A DNA stretch of 64,000 nucleotides from Propionispora sp. 2/2-37 (GTDB lineage: Bacteria > Bacillota > Negativicutes > Propionisporales > Propionisporaceae): the NCBI RefSeq assembly GCF_001298735.1, contig NZ_CYSP01000007.1, positions 62,001-126,000 on the forward strand, read 5' to 3'. The translations under genes and the position numbers were made by a program. The first letter of the stretch is position 1, and the number at the start of each line of letters is the position of its first letter. Under the pieces are notes generated by a model. The model saw only the letters and a program-made list of their open reading frames with translations, was not told the DNA's origin and did not search any database. Positions 45,434 through 54,207 of the stretch are shown here, piece after piece.

Positions 45434-46309
45434 ATGGAATGGTATCAACTGGAAAACTTCAAAGTAGCGGCTAACACTCAGAACATAAGCCGTGCCGCCC
45501 GTTTAATGTCCGTTTCCCAGCCGGCTCTTAGCCGCTCCATCAGCAAACTGGAACAGGAATTGGGTTGTCCTCTGTTTGAACGCAACGGAAAGCATGTGAT
45601 TTTGAACCGCTATGGCCGCACATTTTTACAATACGTTGAACAAGCTCTGCAAGAAGTAGACACCGGCAAAAAAGTCATTCAGGATATGCTCCACCCGGAT
45701 CATGGCACCGTTTCCCTGGCCTTTTTGCATTCCCTGGGCGGCAATGTCGTCCCCAGACTGTTGGGAAAATTTCATAACCGGTACCCCGATATCCAGTTTA
45801 AACTATATCAAAATTACACCACCTTACTGATTGATCAGTTAGAGGCCGGTGAAATCGACCTTTGCCTATGTTCCCCGACTATTGACAAGCCAACGCTGGA
45901 GTGGCGGCCCCTATTCAATGAAGAATTGCTGATCGCCGTTCCGCACGGACATCCTCTGGCCCATCGTCGCGAAATTAAACTCACCGAAATTGCCAATGAA
46001 CCGGTTGTGACGTTTAAACAAGATTATGGCCTCAGAATTATCATGGATCAATTTTTTCATGCTGCCGGCGTAACCCCTCTAATCGCCTTTGAAGGCGAAG
46101 AAATTCTTACCGTTGCCGGTCTGGTAGAAGCCCGTTTTGGCATTGCCCTCATTCCCCGCATCGCCGGACTGGAAAATATGAAAATTTCTTTCCTGCATAT
46201 TGCCCAAGCCGACTGTAGCCGCATGATTGAAATGGTCTGGGTTAGAAATCGCTATTTATCACCGGCCGCTCATACGTTTAGAAACTTCGTCATTAACGAG
46301 TTTACCTAA
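45434..46309 (+). CDS. LysR-family transcriptional regulator
   Basis: 291 residues. The N-terminal winged helix-turn-helix (about 1-60) is canonical (FKVAANTQNISRAARLMSVSQPALSRSISKLEQELGCPLFER). The C-terminal periplasmic-binding-like effector domain spans about 90-290. It probably controls the divergent MFS exporter in response to that exporter's substrate. AAGGTGATC precedes ATG 45434. Confidence 0.94.
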   Translation: MEWYQLENFKVAANTQNISRAARLMSVSQPALSRSISKLEQELGCPLFERNGKHVILNRYGRTFLQYVEQALQEVDTGKKVIQDMLHPDHGTVSLAFLHSLGGNVVPRLLGKFHNRYPDIQFKLYQNYTTLLIDQLEAGEIDLCLCSPTIDKPTLEWRPLFNEELLIAVPHGHPLAHRREIKLTEIANEPVVTFKQDYGLRIIMDQFFHAAGVTPLIAFEGEEILTVAGLVEARFGIALIPRIAGLENMKISFLHIAQADCSRMIEMVWVRNRYLSPAAHTFRNFVINEFT

Positions 46310-46320
46310 TAAATCAATAC

Positions 46321-46349
46321 AAAAAAAGCCGCAAATACGCTTTGCAGCT
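46321..46349 (-). terminator. Terminator of the RNase H gene
   Basis: On the minus strand, stem GCTGCAAA / TTTGCGGC with a 5-nt loop and seven following T. It sits between the convergent lysR and RNase H genes. Confidence 0.85.
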
Positions 46350-46358
46350 CCCTCTGGG

Positions 46359-47000
46359 TTAGGCTTCGCAGTCATCAGCCCCATATTCCTTTAACGCTTG
46401 TCCTGCCAGCTTGTCCGCCAGTTCATTGCCTTCCACTCCGGTATGGCCGGCAACCTTATTAAAGTGTATCCAGTCCAGATGCTGACGGATAAAAGCAGCA
46501 TAGGCCCGGGTAATCTCATTATTGGTTTTCCATCTTCCGGTTGCCCATTCGGATATGCCGATATAGTCATGATGGATGGTAATCGTATCTACATCCTGAT
46601 GTTTTGCCCAATTGACGGCCTCCACCGTGGCCTCCAGTTCGCCTGCCACATTACGGATGGCAGCGGCATCAGCCTGCTTCCCAACGCCGCTGGCGGTATG
46701 AATTACCTTGCCGTTCCGATATACGGCAAACCCCCAGCTGTACTGCTTCTTATTGTGGTCATAGCTGCCATCCACGTAAATGTGATAATGCCTGCCGGAG
46801 GATAAATCAGAGCCCGGACCTTCTGCTGCCGGCCAAACGGCGGCCTGGCCGCGAATATAGGCAAGTGCTTCCTCTTCCGTCGGGAAACTCTTGAATAGCG
46901 CCCCCTTAAAGCCGGTCACCTGTTTTTGACACTCTCCCCAAGTGGTAAACACTCCCGTTTCCCGGCCGGCTTTGACCGCATAATATTTTTTTGCTGCCAT
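46359..47000 (-). CDS. rnhA: RNase H1 with N-terminal hybrid-binding domain
   Basis: 213 residues. An N-terminal caulimovirus-VI/RNase H1 binding domain (about 3-50: KKYYAVKAGRETGVFTTWGECQKQV) is followed by a ribonuclease H domain (about 68-208). Catalytic acids are visible in YVDGSYD, GELEAT, IHHDYIG and GHTGVEGNELAD. It cleaves RNA in RNA-DNA hybrids such as R-loops. Its leader (47001-47210) is unusually rich in nested complementary segments. Confidence 0.95.
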   Translation of the reverse strand: MAAKKYYAVKAGRETGVFTTWGECQKQVTGFKGALFKSFPTEEEALAYIRGQAAVWPAAEGPGSDLSSGRHYHIYVDGSYDHNKKQYSWGFAVYRNGKVIHTASGVGKQADAAAIRNVAGELEATVEAVNWAKHQDVDTITIHHDYIGISEWATGRWKTNNEITRAYAAFIRQHLDWIHFNKVAGHTGVEGNELADKLAGQALKEYGADDCEA

Positions 47001-47052
47001 AAAACATCCATTCCCCCTAAAATCGACTGTCCATTATTCTGTCCGTTCCACC

Positions 47053-47210
47053 GCGGATTGCTTGCCTGCTCCGTACAGCCTCAAAGCCCGGCTTACAGGG
47101 AAAATCCGCTAGTTTCCCGCGAAGCCTTATGATAAGCAAACCTGTCCAAGGCAGTATTTCGGAACCAGTTCTTTTTAAAACGTTGATACGGTTCCCCTGC
47201 ACTGCATCCT
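47053..47210 (-). ncRNA. Candidate structured RNA element upstream of rnhA
   Basis: As minus-strand RNA this region can form two composite stem-loops. In the first, GCAGT/ACTGC (47205-47201 with 47155-47151) encloses a symmetric 5/5 internal loop and GGAACC/GGTTCC (47195-47190 with 47166-47161). In the second, GGCTT/AAGCC (47126-47122 with 47094-47090) encloses a 3/3 internal loop and GGGAAA/TTTCCC. The loop of the second (GCGGATT) is complementary to a downstream AATCCGC (47059-47053), a possible 7-bp pseudoknot. It matches no riboswitch class I know. A weak 61-codon frame (47017-47202, GTG start) covers the same DNA. Confidence 0.4.
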
Positions 47211-47364
47211 TCCACCTGCTGTTTCATTTTACCATAAGGACGTGCATCGCCAAAAGCCTAATATCAGACTAAATCCAAAGACACCGGTTTTACTATAATG
47301 GTAAGGAAACAGGCAAATAATATAACATGCTCCCCGGCGAATTCTCTAAGAAGGAATTTTACTA

Positions 47365-47420
47365 TTTTGAAAGGATTATAGAAGGATTATAATGGATATG
47401 GCTTATGAAAAATTTCATAA
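47365..47420 (+). promoter_or_regulatory. Promoter region of the first HD-GYP gene
   Basis: -10 TATAAT at 47388-47393 with a weak -35 (TTTTGA, 47365-47370, 17-bp spacing), then an 8-bp inverted repeat TTATGAAA-AA-TTTCATAA at 47403-47420 in the leader. The -10 lies in a short tandem repeat (AGGATTATA twice). The inverted repeat may be a regulator site. Confidence 0.45.
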
Positions 47421-47447
47421 ATATAAAAACTGTCAGGGAGGTGTCTC

Positions 47448-48509
47448 ATGCGCCGTATACTATTAGACAACATCCAACCCGGTATGTACCTGTCCAGAGC
47501 GTTGATTGCGCCTGATGGTGCTGTTTTATTACATGAAGGCATAGAAATGAAGGAGCGATATATTAATTACCTGCGTGAACAGGGAATTGAGTATCTATAT
47601 ATTGATGAACCCAAAACCGAGGATATTGTGGTCGAAGATGTCATCAATCCTAAACTACGGCAGCAAGCACTGCAGACAACAGTGGAAATCATTAATAACT
47701 TCCAAGTCGGCAAGGGAGTTGACCTAAGCAAAGTTAAATCCATTGTCAGTGACATGATTAATCAATTGGGGCAAAAACGTGAAATCATGGTACATTTTAT
47801 TGATATCCGCCGCAAGCAGGACTATATGTTTACCCATGCCGTCAATACCTGTCTTCTGTCGGTAATGACCGGAATTGCCATGGGCTATAATGATACCCAG
47901 TTGGAAGAACTGGGTTTAGCCGCCATGCTGCATGACATCGGTAAAATTAAATTTTCTCCCAATCTGTCACAAAGATATCCCCGACGGTTAACAGAAGCAG
48001 AGAAAGAGGAATATCGGCAGCATCCTTTTTATACTCTGGAATTATTAAAAGACAACCCTTTGTTAAATACGAATATCCTCAACGCCTGTTTTCAGCATCA
48101 TGAACGCTGGAACGGCAGCGGTTATCCTATGGGGCTGGAAGGAGACGTCATTAACGAGTATGCGCAGATCATCAGTGTAGCCGATGCTTACGACCGCCTG
48201 ATTTCCGGATTGCCGCACCGCAAACCGACACCGGTTTATTATGCCGCGGCCATTCTCAAAAAGGCCGCCGGTCAATATTTTAATCCCCTTATCGTTGACA
48301 ATTTCATTAAGAATATCGCCATTTATCCCATTGGTACAACCGTTAAACTCAATAATAATCAAACTGCTGTTATTTTAGACGTTGACAAGGAAAATAAACA
48401 AACACCTATTGTACGCATTATGTCTGGTGAAGACAGCAGTAAAATAAACCAGTTAATTGAACTGGACCTGAAAAAAAATCCCGAATTATTTATTGTTGAT
48501 TTTGAATGA
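47448..48509 (+). CDS. HD-GYP domain protein, probable c-di-GMP phosphodiesterase
   Basis: 353 residues. A small N-terminal domain (about 1-100) is followed by an HD-GYP domain (about 125-290) with MLHDIGKIKF, FQHHERWNGSGYPMGLEGD and ISVADAYDRL. The HHE and GYP signatures are intact, so hydrolysis of c-di-GMP (or a related dinucleotide) is likely. A C-terminal PilZ-like or beta extension (about 300-350) is not assigned. GGGAGGTG precedes ATG 47448. It is convergent with a second HD-GYP gene. Confidence 0.92.
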   Translation: MRRILLDNIQPGMYLSRALIAPDGAVLLHEGIEMKERYINYLREQGIEYLYIDEPKTEDIVVEDVINPKLRQQALQTTVEIINNFQVGKGVDLSKVKSIVSDMINQLGQKREIMVHFIDIRRKQDYMFTHAVNTCLLSVMTGIAMGYNDTQLEELGLAAMLHDIGKIKFSPNLSQRYPRRLTEAEKEEYRQHPFYTLELLKDNPLLNTNILNACFQHHERWNGSGYPMGLEGDVINEYAQIISVADAYDRLISGLPHRKPTPVYYAAAILKKAAGQYFNPLIVDNFIKNIAIYPIGTTVKLNNNQTAVILDVDKENKQTPIVRIMSGEDSSKINQLIELDLKKNPELFIVDFE

Positions 48510-48528
48510 CCGTATTATGGTTAAGAAT

Positions 48529-48560
48529 AAAAAGAAGCGGCCCCGACACCGCTTCTTTTT
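48529..48560. terminator. Bidirectional terminator between HD-GYP genes
   Basis: Perfect 12-bp stem AAAAAGAAGCGG / CCGCTTCTTTTT with an 8-nt loop. It supplies T-tracts for both converging genes. Confidence 0.9.
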
Positions 48561-49594
48561 TATTCCCTGCTGATAATGATAAGACCGGATTCTTTTTCCA
48601 GGTCAATAAACTGACCGTCTTGTGTACGTACCACCAGGCGAAGCTGGCAATCCTTCCCTACACTGACAATAGTGGCTTTACGTCCATCGCTCAGCAATAC
48701 CGAATTACCTACAATCCAGCCCCTGATATTTTCTAAAAATATCCAGCAAAGGCTTGGATCCAGTTTTTCAAACATTTCCAAATATAAAACCCTTGCTACC
48801 TCATAGGGTGTTTTGGCCTCATGATAAACTCGTTTCGACGTCATCGCATCATACATATCCACAACGGCAATAATTCTGGCAGAAACAGGGATTTCTTCTT
48901 TTTTTAACTTTCCGGGATAGCCGCTGCCGTCCATTCTCTCATGATGATGCAATACCGCCCATAATATGGATTCCGGAAAGTGACTGTAACGGAGCAGTTC
49001 ATACCCTGCCAGCGGATGCTGCTGAATGATTTTTCTTTCCCGTTCAGTTAGGTTTCCCGGCTTATTTAAAATCCGCAAAGGGATGGTAATTTTGCCAATG
49101 TCATGCAGTAATCCGGCCATCATCAATTCATGGGAATCAGCTTCCGGATAATTGAGCCATCTGGCAAAAATACCGGATAAAACCGCCACATTAATGGAAT
49201 GCTGCAAGGTATATTCGTCACGGCATCTCAGATCGTGCAGAAAATCAATAACCCCATAGGTCTCCATCAACGGTTTTATGGCACTATTCACCAGGTTTTT
49301 TACGTCTTTGATTTGAATATCCTGAATATACTGGGTTGAAAAAAAGAAATCTTTTACCCTTTCGACCGTTTCCCGGTATGTTGTCACAAATGCTGCAGGA
49401 ATTTCCCTGTAACCCTGCTGACGATCGGAATTCTCCCTATCGCAGTAAACTTCCATATGTTTAAGTGTTTGAAGATGGGAATTGGTCAATATGGTGCCTT
49501 TTGCCAACAATAATTGTCCTTTTTTTGAAAAAAGCGAATGCTGCAGCTTTGTGCCCACACCATATCGCGACGGCCAAAATCGTCTGCCCTTCAA
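48560..49594 (-). CDS. Second HD-GYP domain protein
   Basis: 344 residues with the same overall plan as its convergent neighbour: an N-terminal domain, then HD-GYP (about 130-285) with LLHDIGKITIP, LHHHERMDGSGYPGKLKKEEI and AVVDMYDAMTSKR. The metal and GYP residues are intact. The start is uncertain: I take TTG 49594 (LKGRRFWPSRYGVG) because AAGGGG lies just upstream, while a TTG at 49615 has no site. The tail-to-tail arrangement with similar C-terminal extensions suggests an old inverted duplication. Confidence 0.9.
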   Translation of the reverse strand: MKGRRFWPSRYGVGTKLQHSLFSKKGQLLLAKGTILTNSHLQTLKHMEVYCDRENSDRQQGYREIPAAFVTTYRETVERVKDFFFSTQYIQDIQIKDVKNLVNSAIKPLMETYGVIDFLHDLRCRDEYTLQHSINVAVLSGIFARWLNYPEADSHELMMAGLLHDIGKITIPLRILNKPGNLTERERKIIQQHPLAGYELLRYSHFPESILWAVLHHHERMDGSGYPGKLKKEEIPVSARIIAVVDMYDAMTSKRVYHEAKTPYEVARVLYLEMFEKLDPSLCWIFLENIRGWIVGNSVLLSDGRKATIVSVGKDCQLRLVVRTQDGQFIDLEKESGLIIISRE

Positions 49595-49699
49595 CCCTAT
49601 CTTCCCCTTTATCAAATAAAAATCCCTAAAAATATTTGATAATACTACCCATTACATAAAATTCCCTCTAAATTTCATCAGGCGAAAAAGAAACCATCA

Positions 49700-49915
49700 C
49701 TACTCCCGCTCTGCCACTGTATATCCTTCCTCGCCAACCGCTGTCGTGATCTCAGCCAGCGTAATCTTTTCATTATCATAGGCCACAGAAAGCTTTTGAG
49801 TATCCAAATCCACCTGAGCCGCAATAATCCCCGGCAAAGCCAGCACCGCCCTCTCCACAACGGCCTTGCAATGGGCACAGCTCATACCTTTTACTGTTAA
49901 GATTATCTTTTCCAT
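49700..49915 (-). CDS. CopZ-like heavy-metal-binding protein
   Basis: 71 residues, one HMA domain with the metal motif GMSCAHC and the usual GVxxVxVDLDTQKLxV-like strand pattern. Such proteins carry Cu(I) or similar soft metals to a P-type ATPase or repressor. Start ATG 49915 has GAGGAAGG 7 bases upstream. No copper ATPase or CsoR gene is adjacent, so the partner is elsewhere. Confidence 0.93.
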   Translation of the reverse strand: MEKIILTVKGMSCAHCKAVVERAVLALPGIIAAQVDLDTQKLSVAYDNEKITLAEITTAVGEEGYTVAERE

Positions 49916-49988
49916 ATAACTGCCTTCCTCCCCTGCTTTTTTCAAAACAAAATTCCCAGGGATATCATTGTATTCCGTATTATATGGT

Positions 49989-50023
49989 AAAATAACCTGC
50001 TGGCTTGGCCAGCAAGTTATTTT
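49989..50023 (-). terminator. Terminator of the GH18 lipoprotein gene
   Basis: Stem AAAATAAC-TGCTGGC / GCCAGCA-GTTATTTT with one mismatch and a 3-nt loop, right at the GH18 stop codon. The T-run on the minus strand is formed by the stem end. Confidence 0.75.
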
Positions 50024-51094
50024 TTACTGTTGCTTAGGAAATTTTTGATCGATTAACGGCCAAATATCCGGTTGTTCCTGTCCCAACCGCCATATAGCGA
50101 TACCGGCCGGGTTGTATTTGGCAATAATATCCAGTTTCGCCGAGGTGCTGTCGGCATTTTCAAACCATACTTCATGATTATCATATTTAAAATACGGTGA
50201 TTTACTGGCCTCGTCAAACATGATCTTTGCTCCGTTTTGTTCGGCCCGGACAATGGCATCCGCATAAGTAACCGTTTCGCCATCTTTATCCGGAGCCCAA
50301 TCATAACCATAAGCCCCCAGTCCGATTAATACCTTATTGGGACCACCGCATTGTTCGATTGCATACTTAATATTTTTTTCATACCATTCAATCGGAGCTA
50401 TCGGCCCCGGCGGCGATGTTGACCAATGATGGTCATAGGTCATAATTTGCAGATAATCGGCATTTTTAGCCAATTCAGGATAATCATAAGCCCCGGATAC
50501 ATCTTCCGCCACATCTACCTGAGGAAAAACCGAAATAATCAACAATTTATTCAGGGCTTTTAATTTCGGATAAAGTTCCGCAACAAAGGCGGTTAAATTT
50601 TCCCGTTGTGCAGGCGGCAGCAGCTCAAAATCAATATTGATACCATCATATTGCTTTTCCTGAGCCAGTTTGACAATATTGTCAATCACTTTGCTGCGGA
50701 TTGCCGCATCCCCCAGAACTGCCTCGGTAGCTCCGGATTTATTGGTTATCAACGGTATAATTTTTAAACCTGAATTACGGGCCGTGTCATAAACCAACTG
50801 GCTGTCCCTGGCTTCCAGGGTGCCGTCCTGCGTTGCCCGGTACCAAAAAGGTCCCACACCGGTCATACTGTTAGCATGTGTTTTCATACTGGGAAAAGAT
50901 CCGGTCTTATCCGGAGTTCCCGGCCAGGGATTCTCATAATAACCGATGATTAGGCGGGCCGGAATATTTAAATTAGGGACCGATGGCAATAACTTGGGAG
51001 CAGGCGACTTTTGACCGCCGCACCCGCCTGACAGCATTAAAATCAGCACAGAAACCATGATCACAAATACCACACTTATTTTACACCAACGCAT
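50024..51094 (-). CDS. GH18-family lipoprotein
   Basis: 356 residues: lipoprotein signal with the lipobox ending at cysteine in LSGGC (about residue 24), then a GH18 barrel with intact DGINIDFE, IMTYDHHW and late IAIWRLGQE. Probably surface- or periplasm-anchored and acting on N-acetylglucosamine polymers such as peptidoglycan. It is a relative of the GH18 gene at 24.9 kb but without that protein's stalk domain. Start ATG 51094 follows GGGTGA at 5 bases. Confidence 0.93.
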   Translation of the reverse strand: MRWCKISVVFVIMVSVLILMLSGGCGGQKSPAPKLLPSVPNLNIPARLIIGYYENPWPGTPDKTGSFPSMKTHANSMTGVGPFWYRATQDGTLEARDSQLVYDTARNSGLKIIPLITNKSGATEAVLGDAAIRSKVIDNIVKLAQEKQYDGINIDFELLPPAQRENLTAFVAELYPKLKALNKLLIISVFPQVDVAEDVSGAYDYPELAKNADYLQIMTYDHHWSTSPPGPIAPIEWYEKNIKYAIEQCGGPNKVLIGLGAYGYDWAPDKDGETVTYADAIVRAEQNGAKIMFDEASKSPYFKYDNHEVWFENADSTSAKLDIIAKYNPAGIAIWRLGQEQPDIWPLIDQKFPKQQ

Positions 51095-51365
51095 CCTATT
51101 CACCCTTTCTGATACATACTCATCATTAGTATCAGCCAATAGCATTTTCTTATGCGCCGAACCCGCTTTAAAACACTCAATTTCTTAGATAAAACGTATG
51201 ATATTAATAAAATCTGTTAAAATATGAATACCTTCGTAATCATCCGGCTTTTTGGCGCTAACCCGATCTAACCGCATTTTTACGTGTTTTAGCGGCAAGC
51301 ATTTATCCCGCCGAAATGTTATACTATTCGTATAATTACAAATACATCTTTAACGAGGGAGCGTG

Positions 51366-51656
51366 TTGAGTTTGAAAGATAGCAAGGATTGCTTGGCCAT
51401 CCCCACTCCACCGCTGGACGGACCTTCCGTAAAATTATTGGAAGACGCCCTGATGCATTCCCCTACGAAAAGCATTCAACTGGAAATTAACAGTTCGAAT
51501 TATCAAATTTCGCGTGAAGGCCGTTGGTTTAAATTTTCCCTTCTCACCAAAAAAAGAACCATAAAAAAAGCGACCTTGTTTGCAACCATAACCGAAATGT
51601 ATAATCAGTCCGTCCATGGGCAAAACTGGCGTATTGCTGAATCATCCAGCGTATAA
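51366..51656 (+). CDS. Hypothetical protein, 96 residues
   Basis: A small protein without signal peptide or membrane helix. It begins with a polar segment (LKDSKDCLAIPTPPLDGP), then SIQLEINSSNYQISREGRWFKFSLLTKKRTIKKA. I recognise no family. A GAGGG site at 6 bases favours TTG 51366. GTG 51363 and TTG 51372 are alternatives. A possible -10 TATAAT lies at 51331-51336, and a clear terminator follows, so it is probably a real single-gene transcript. The 270 bp upstream to the GH18 gene hold nothing else I can support. Confidence 0.65.
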   Translation: MSLKDSKDCLAIPTPPLDGPSVKLLEDALMHSPTKSIQLEINSSNYQISREGRWFKFSLLTKKRTIKKATLFATITEMYNQSVHGQNWRIAESSSV

Positions 51657-51659
51657 TAA

Positions 51660-51688
51660 AACCCTCCTCAACCGGAGGGTTTATTTAT
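51660..51688 (+). terminator. Terminator of the 96-residue hypothetical gene
   Basis: 8-bp stem AACCCTCC / GGAGGGTT, 6-nt loop, then TTATTTAT. It follows the stop directly. Confidence 0.85.
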
Positions 51689-51839
51689 GTCCGTTTTCAT
51701 ACTCCTATCATAACCTTATTTGTGAGGTCTTCGTCAAGTACCCCGCCATTTTAACCATTTCCTTGCGAAATTCCGTCCCGCACATAAACCGGATAAACCG
51801 GGGTAAAATAAAACCATACCAAAACAGGGGGAGATTGCT

Positions 51840-52982
51840 ATGCTGGCGATAGTTAACGGAATGGTATACACCGGTACGGGAGAGAAGTTGCCGGGAGCAT
51901 CCATACTGATTGATCGGGGAAAATTTTTAGCCGTGGGACCTCATCTGGCGATTCCCCATGATGCATCCAGGATTGACGCTTCCCATAAAATCATTACTCC
52001 CGGACTAGTTGACTGCCATACCCATCTGGGAATTGCCGAAGAAGCCGCCGGTTCTGCCCATCTGGATAAAAACGAAGTTAATGATCCGGTATGTCCTCAT
52101 CTCCGGGCACTTGACGGTATTAATCCGGAAGATCCCGGTCTGGAAGACGCCTATTCTTCCGGTACAACCAGCATTATTGTAACCCCCGGCAGTGAAAACG
52201 TAATCGGCGGTCAAAGCGTTGCCATCAAGACCTTTGGCAAGGTCATCGATCATATGATACTGCGCCAGCCGGCCGGGCTAAAAATGGCTTTTGGTGAAAA
52301 TCCGATTCAAATGTATCTCAAAAAAGACCGCCCGCCTTCCACTCGCATGACCATTGCCGGTATGATCCGGGAAACTATCATTGCCGCCTTAAACTATGAA
52401 CAACAATTATCTGCCGGGAAAGCAGAACGTAACCTCCGCATGGAAAGCCTGCTAATGGTGCTGCACGGTGAAATTCCGGTGCGGGCTCATGCCCATGCCG
52501 CCGATGATATCATGACCGCCATCCGCATTGCCGATGAATTTGGTTTAAAACTGACGATCGAACATGCTACCTCCGCCCATAAAATAGCCGGTGAATTGGC
52601 CTGCCGCGCTATTGCCGCAACTGTCGGCCCTTCTATTACCGCCCGGGTTAAAGTGGAATTAAAAGACCGTACCTATCGTACTCCGGCAATTTTACACCAG
52701 GCCGGGGTTAAAATTGCCTTAATTACCGATCATCCTTTCCTGCCGGTCAGCAGTCTCCGTCTGGAAGCCTCCCTGGCTGTCCGCGAAGGGCTGCCGGAAA
52801 AAACAGCTTTACAGGCCATTACCCTGAACGCTGCTGAAATTATGGGAGTAAGCGACCGAATTGGCAGCATCGAAAAAGGAAAAGACGCAGATCTGGTTAT
52901 CTTTGACGGACATCCGTTTGCCATTTCCACAAAAGTGGAACGGGTTTATATCAACGGGATGGAAATTAGTAACCATCTTTGA
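51840..52982 (+). CDS. Amidohydrolase-superfamily protein (imidazolonepropionase-like)
   Basis: 380 residues. Metal-dependent hydrolase with the HxH motif in VDCHTHLGIAEEA, further candidate ligands in RAHAHAADD and IEHATSAH, and the late aspartate in LITDHPFLPVSSLR. The C-terminal GKDADLVIFDGHPF strand is typical. The family deaminates or hydrolyses cyclic amides. The substrate is not assigned. It has no histidine-degradation neighbours, so it is not evidently HutI. GGGGGAGA precedes ATG 51840. Confidence 0.92.
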   Translation: MLAIVNGMVYTGTGEKLPGASILIDRGKFLAVGPHLAIPHDASRIDASHKIITPGLVDCHTHLGIAEEAAGSAHLDKNEVNDPVCPHLRALDGINPEDPGLEDAYSSGTTSIIVTPGSENVIGGQSVAIKTFGKVIDHMILRQPAGLKMAFGENPIQMYLKKDRPPSTRMTIAGMIRETIIAALNYEQQLSAGKAERNLRMESLLMVLHGEIPVRAHAHAADDIMTAIRIADEFGLKLTIEHATSAHKIAGELACRAIAATVGPSITARVKVELKDRTYRTPAILHQAGVKIALITDHPFLPVSSLRLEASLAVREGLPEKTALQAITLNAAEIMGVSDRIGSIEKGKDADLVIFDGHPFAISTKVERVYINGMEISNHL

Positions 52983-53019
52983 TTATGTTACATCGAAAAA
53001 TGAAATAATACGCTCTTGA

Positions 53020-53054
53020 AAAAAGGCCTGCGATGCAACATCGCAGGCCTTTTT
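53020..53054 (+). terminator. Terminator of the amidohydrolase gene
   Basis: Near-perfect stem AAAAAGGCCTGCGATG / CATCGCAGGCCTTTTT with a 3-nt loop, then TTTTGTTTTT. Confidence 0.95.
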
Positions 53055-53192
53055 GTTTTTGCAGTCGCTGTAAATCAGAATCTATTTTATAAGAAAAATT
53101 GACCGCGCACCTTCAATATCAACAAAGACTGTGATACTATGGAAGTAAATTCCCATTATTGTAGTACAAAACTGTCAATGAGGAGGAATATC

Positions 53193-54179
53193 ATGATTCG
53201 CTTCGGAACTATCGGAACCAGTTGGATTACGGAAGAATTTATTCGTTGTGCATCCCTGACGGGCGACTTTACACTAAGCGCCGTCTATTCCCGGGAGTTG
53301 GAAAAAGCAAAAGCCTTTGCCGCCAAACACGGTGCAAACCATGTTTTTACCAACCTTGACGCTATGGCGCAAAGTGATGTCATCGATGCAGTCTATCTTG
53401 CCAGCCCCAATTCTCATCACGCCGGACAGGCTATGCTATTTCTGGCAAACCATAAACATGTCCTGTGCGAAAAACCTATGGCCTCCAATGTAACAGAATG
53501 TTCGGCCATGATTGATACGGCCAGGAAAAATCAAGTATTACTAATGGAAGCCATGAAAAGCACCTTCCTCCCGAACTTTAAAAGTGTGCAGGAGAATCTG
53601 CCGAAAATCGGCAAGATAAGAAAAGTTTTCTCCAACTACTGCCAATACTCATCCCGTTATGACATCTTCAAAGCGGGCAGGCATATCAATACCTTTGATC
53701 CCGCCTTCGCCAACGGTTCTATTATGGATATCGGCGTGTATTGCATTTATCCTGTCATCTTTTTATTTGGCTCGCCGGAGGCGGTTTCAGCCAATGCCAC
53801 CATATTAGAATCGGGTATTGACGGCTGCGGGAGCATTACCTTGCATTATCCGGATATGGAGGCTATTATTTCCCATTCTAAAATAAGCGATTCTTTTATC
53901 TCCAGTGAAATACAGGGAGAAAAAGGAAACATTCTAATTGATAAAATTTCCACCCAGGACAATGTGAAAATTATCTATCGCGATGGCTCCACCGAAGATA
54001 TTACCCGTAAGCAATCCGCCGATATTATGTATTATGAAGCGCAGGAATTTATCAACCTGATTAAGGCAAAACGAACCGAATCCACTGTCAACAGCTTTTC
54101 ACTTGCCTTGGCTGTTGCTGAAGTGATGGAAACCGCCCGCCGGCAAATTGGACTGATATTCCCGGCAGACAAACAGTAA
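53193..54179 (+). CDS. Gfo/Idh/MocA-family oxidoreductase
   Basis: 328 residues. N-terminal Rossmann domain (IRFGTIGTSWITEEFI, later VYLASPNSHH) with the family signature CEKPMA, and a C-terminal alpha/beta substrate domain. It probably acts on a sugar, inositol or dihydrodiol with NAD(P). The exact substrate is unknown. The start at ATG 53193 is set by GGAGGAATATC upstream. A longer reading from 53139 lacks a site. Apparently monocistronic. Confidence 0.93.
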   Translation: MIRFGTIGTSWITEEFIRCASLTGDFTLSAVYSRELEKAKAFAAKHGANHVFTNLDAMAQSDVIDAVYLASPNSHHAGQAMLFLANHKHVLCEKPMASNVTECSAMIDTARKNQVLLMEAMKSTFLPNFKSVQENLPKIGKIRKVFSNYCQYSSRYDIFKAGRHINTFDPAFANGSIMDIGVYCIYPVIFLFGSPEAVSANATILESGIDGCGSITLHYPDMEAIISHSKISDSFISSEIQGEKGNILIDKISTQDNVKIIYRDGSTEDITRKQSADIMYYEAQEFINLIKAKRTESTVNSFSLALAVAEVMETARRQIGLIFPADKQ

Positions 54180-54207
54180 AACTGTCCACTGTGATCCGAC
54201 AACCAGG

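Noticed and set aside
47017..47202. 61-codon minus-strand ORF with a GTG start and GGAAGG upstream, just before rnhA
   Set aside because: Its sequence does not look protein-like to me, and it coincides with nested RNA stems. Kept only as an alternative to the structured RNA element.
47017..47210. T-box, RNase P RNA or c-di-GMP riboswitch upstream of rnhA
   Set aside because: Short look-alikes (GGTGGAAC, GGACAGAAT) are present, but the conserved cores of these classes (GGGTGGNACCGCG, GAGGAAAGTCC, the c-di-GMP tetraloop region) are missing.
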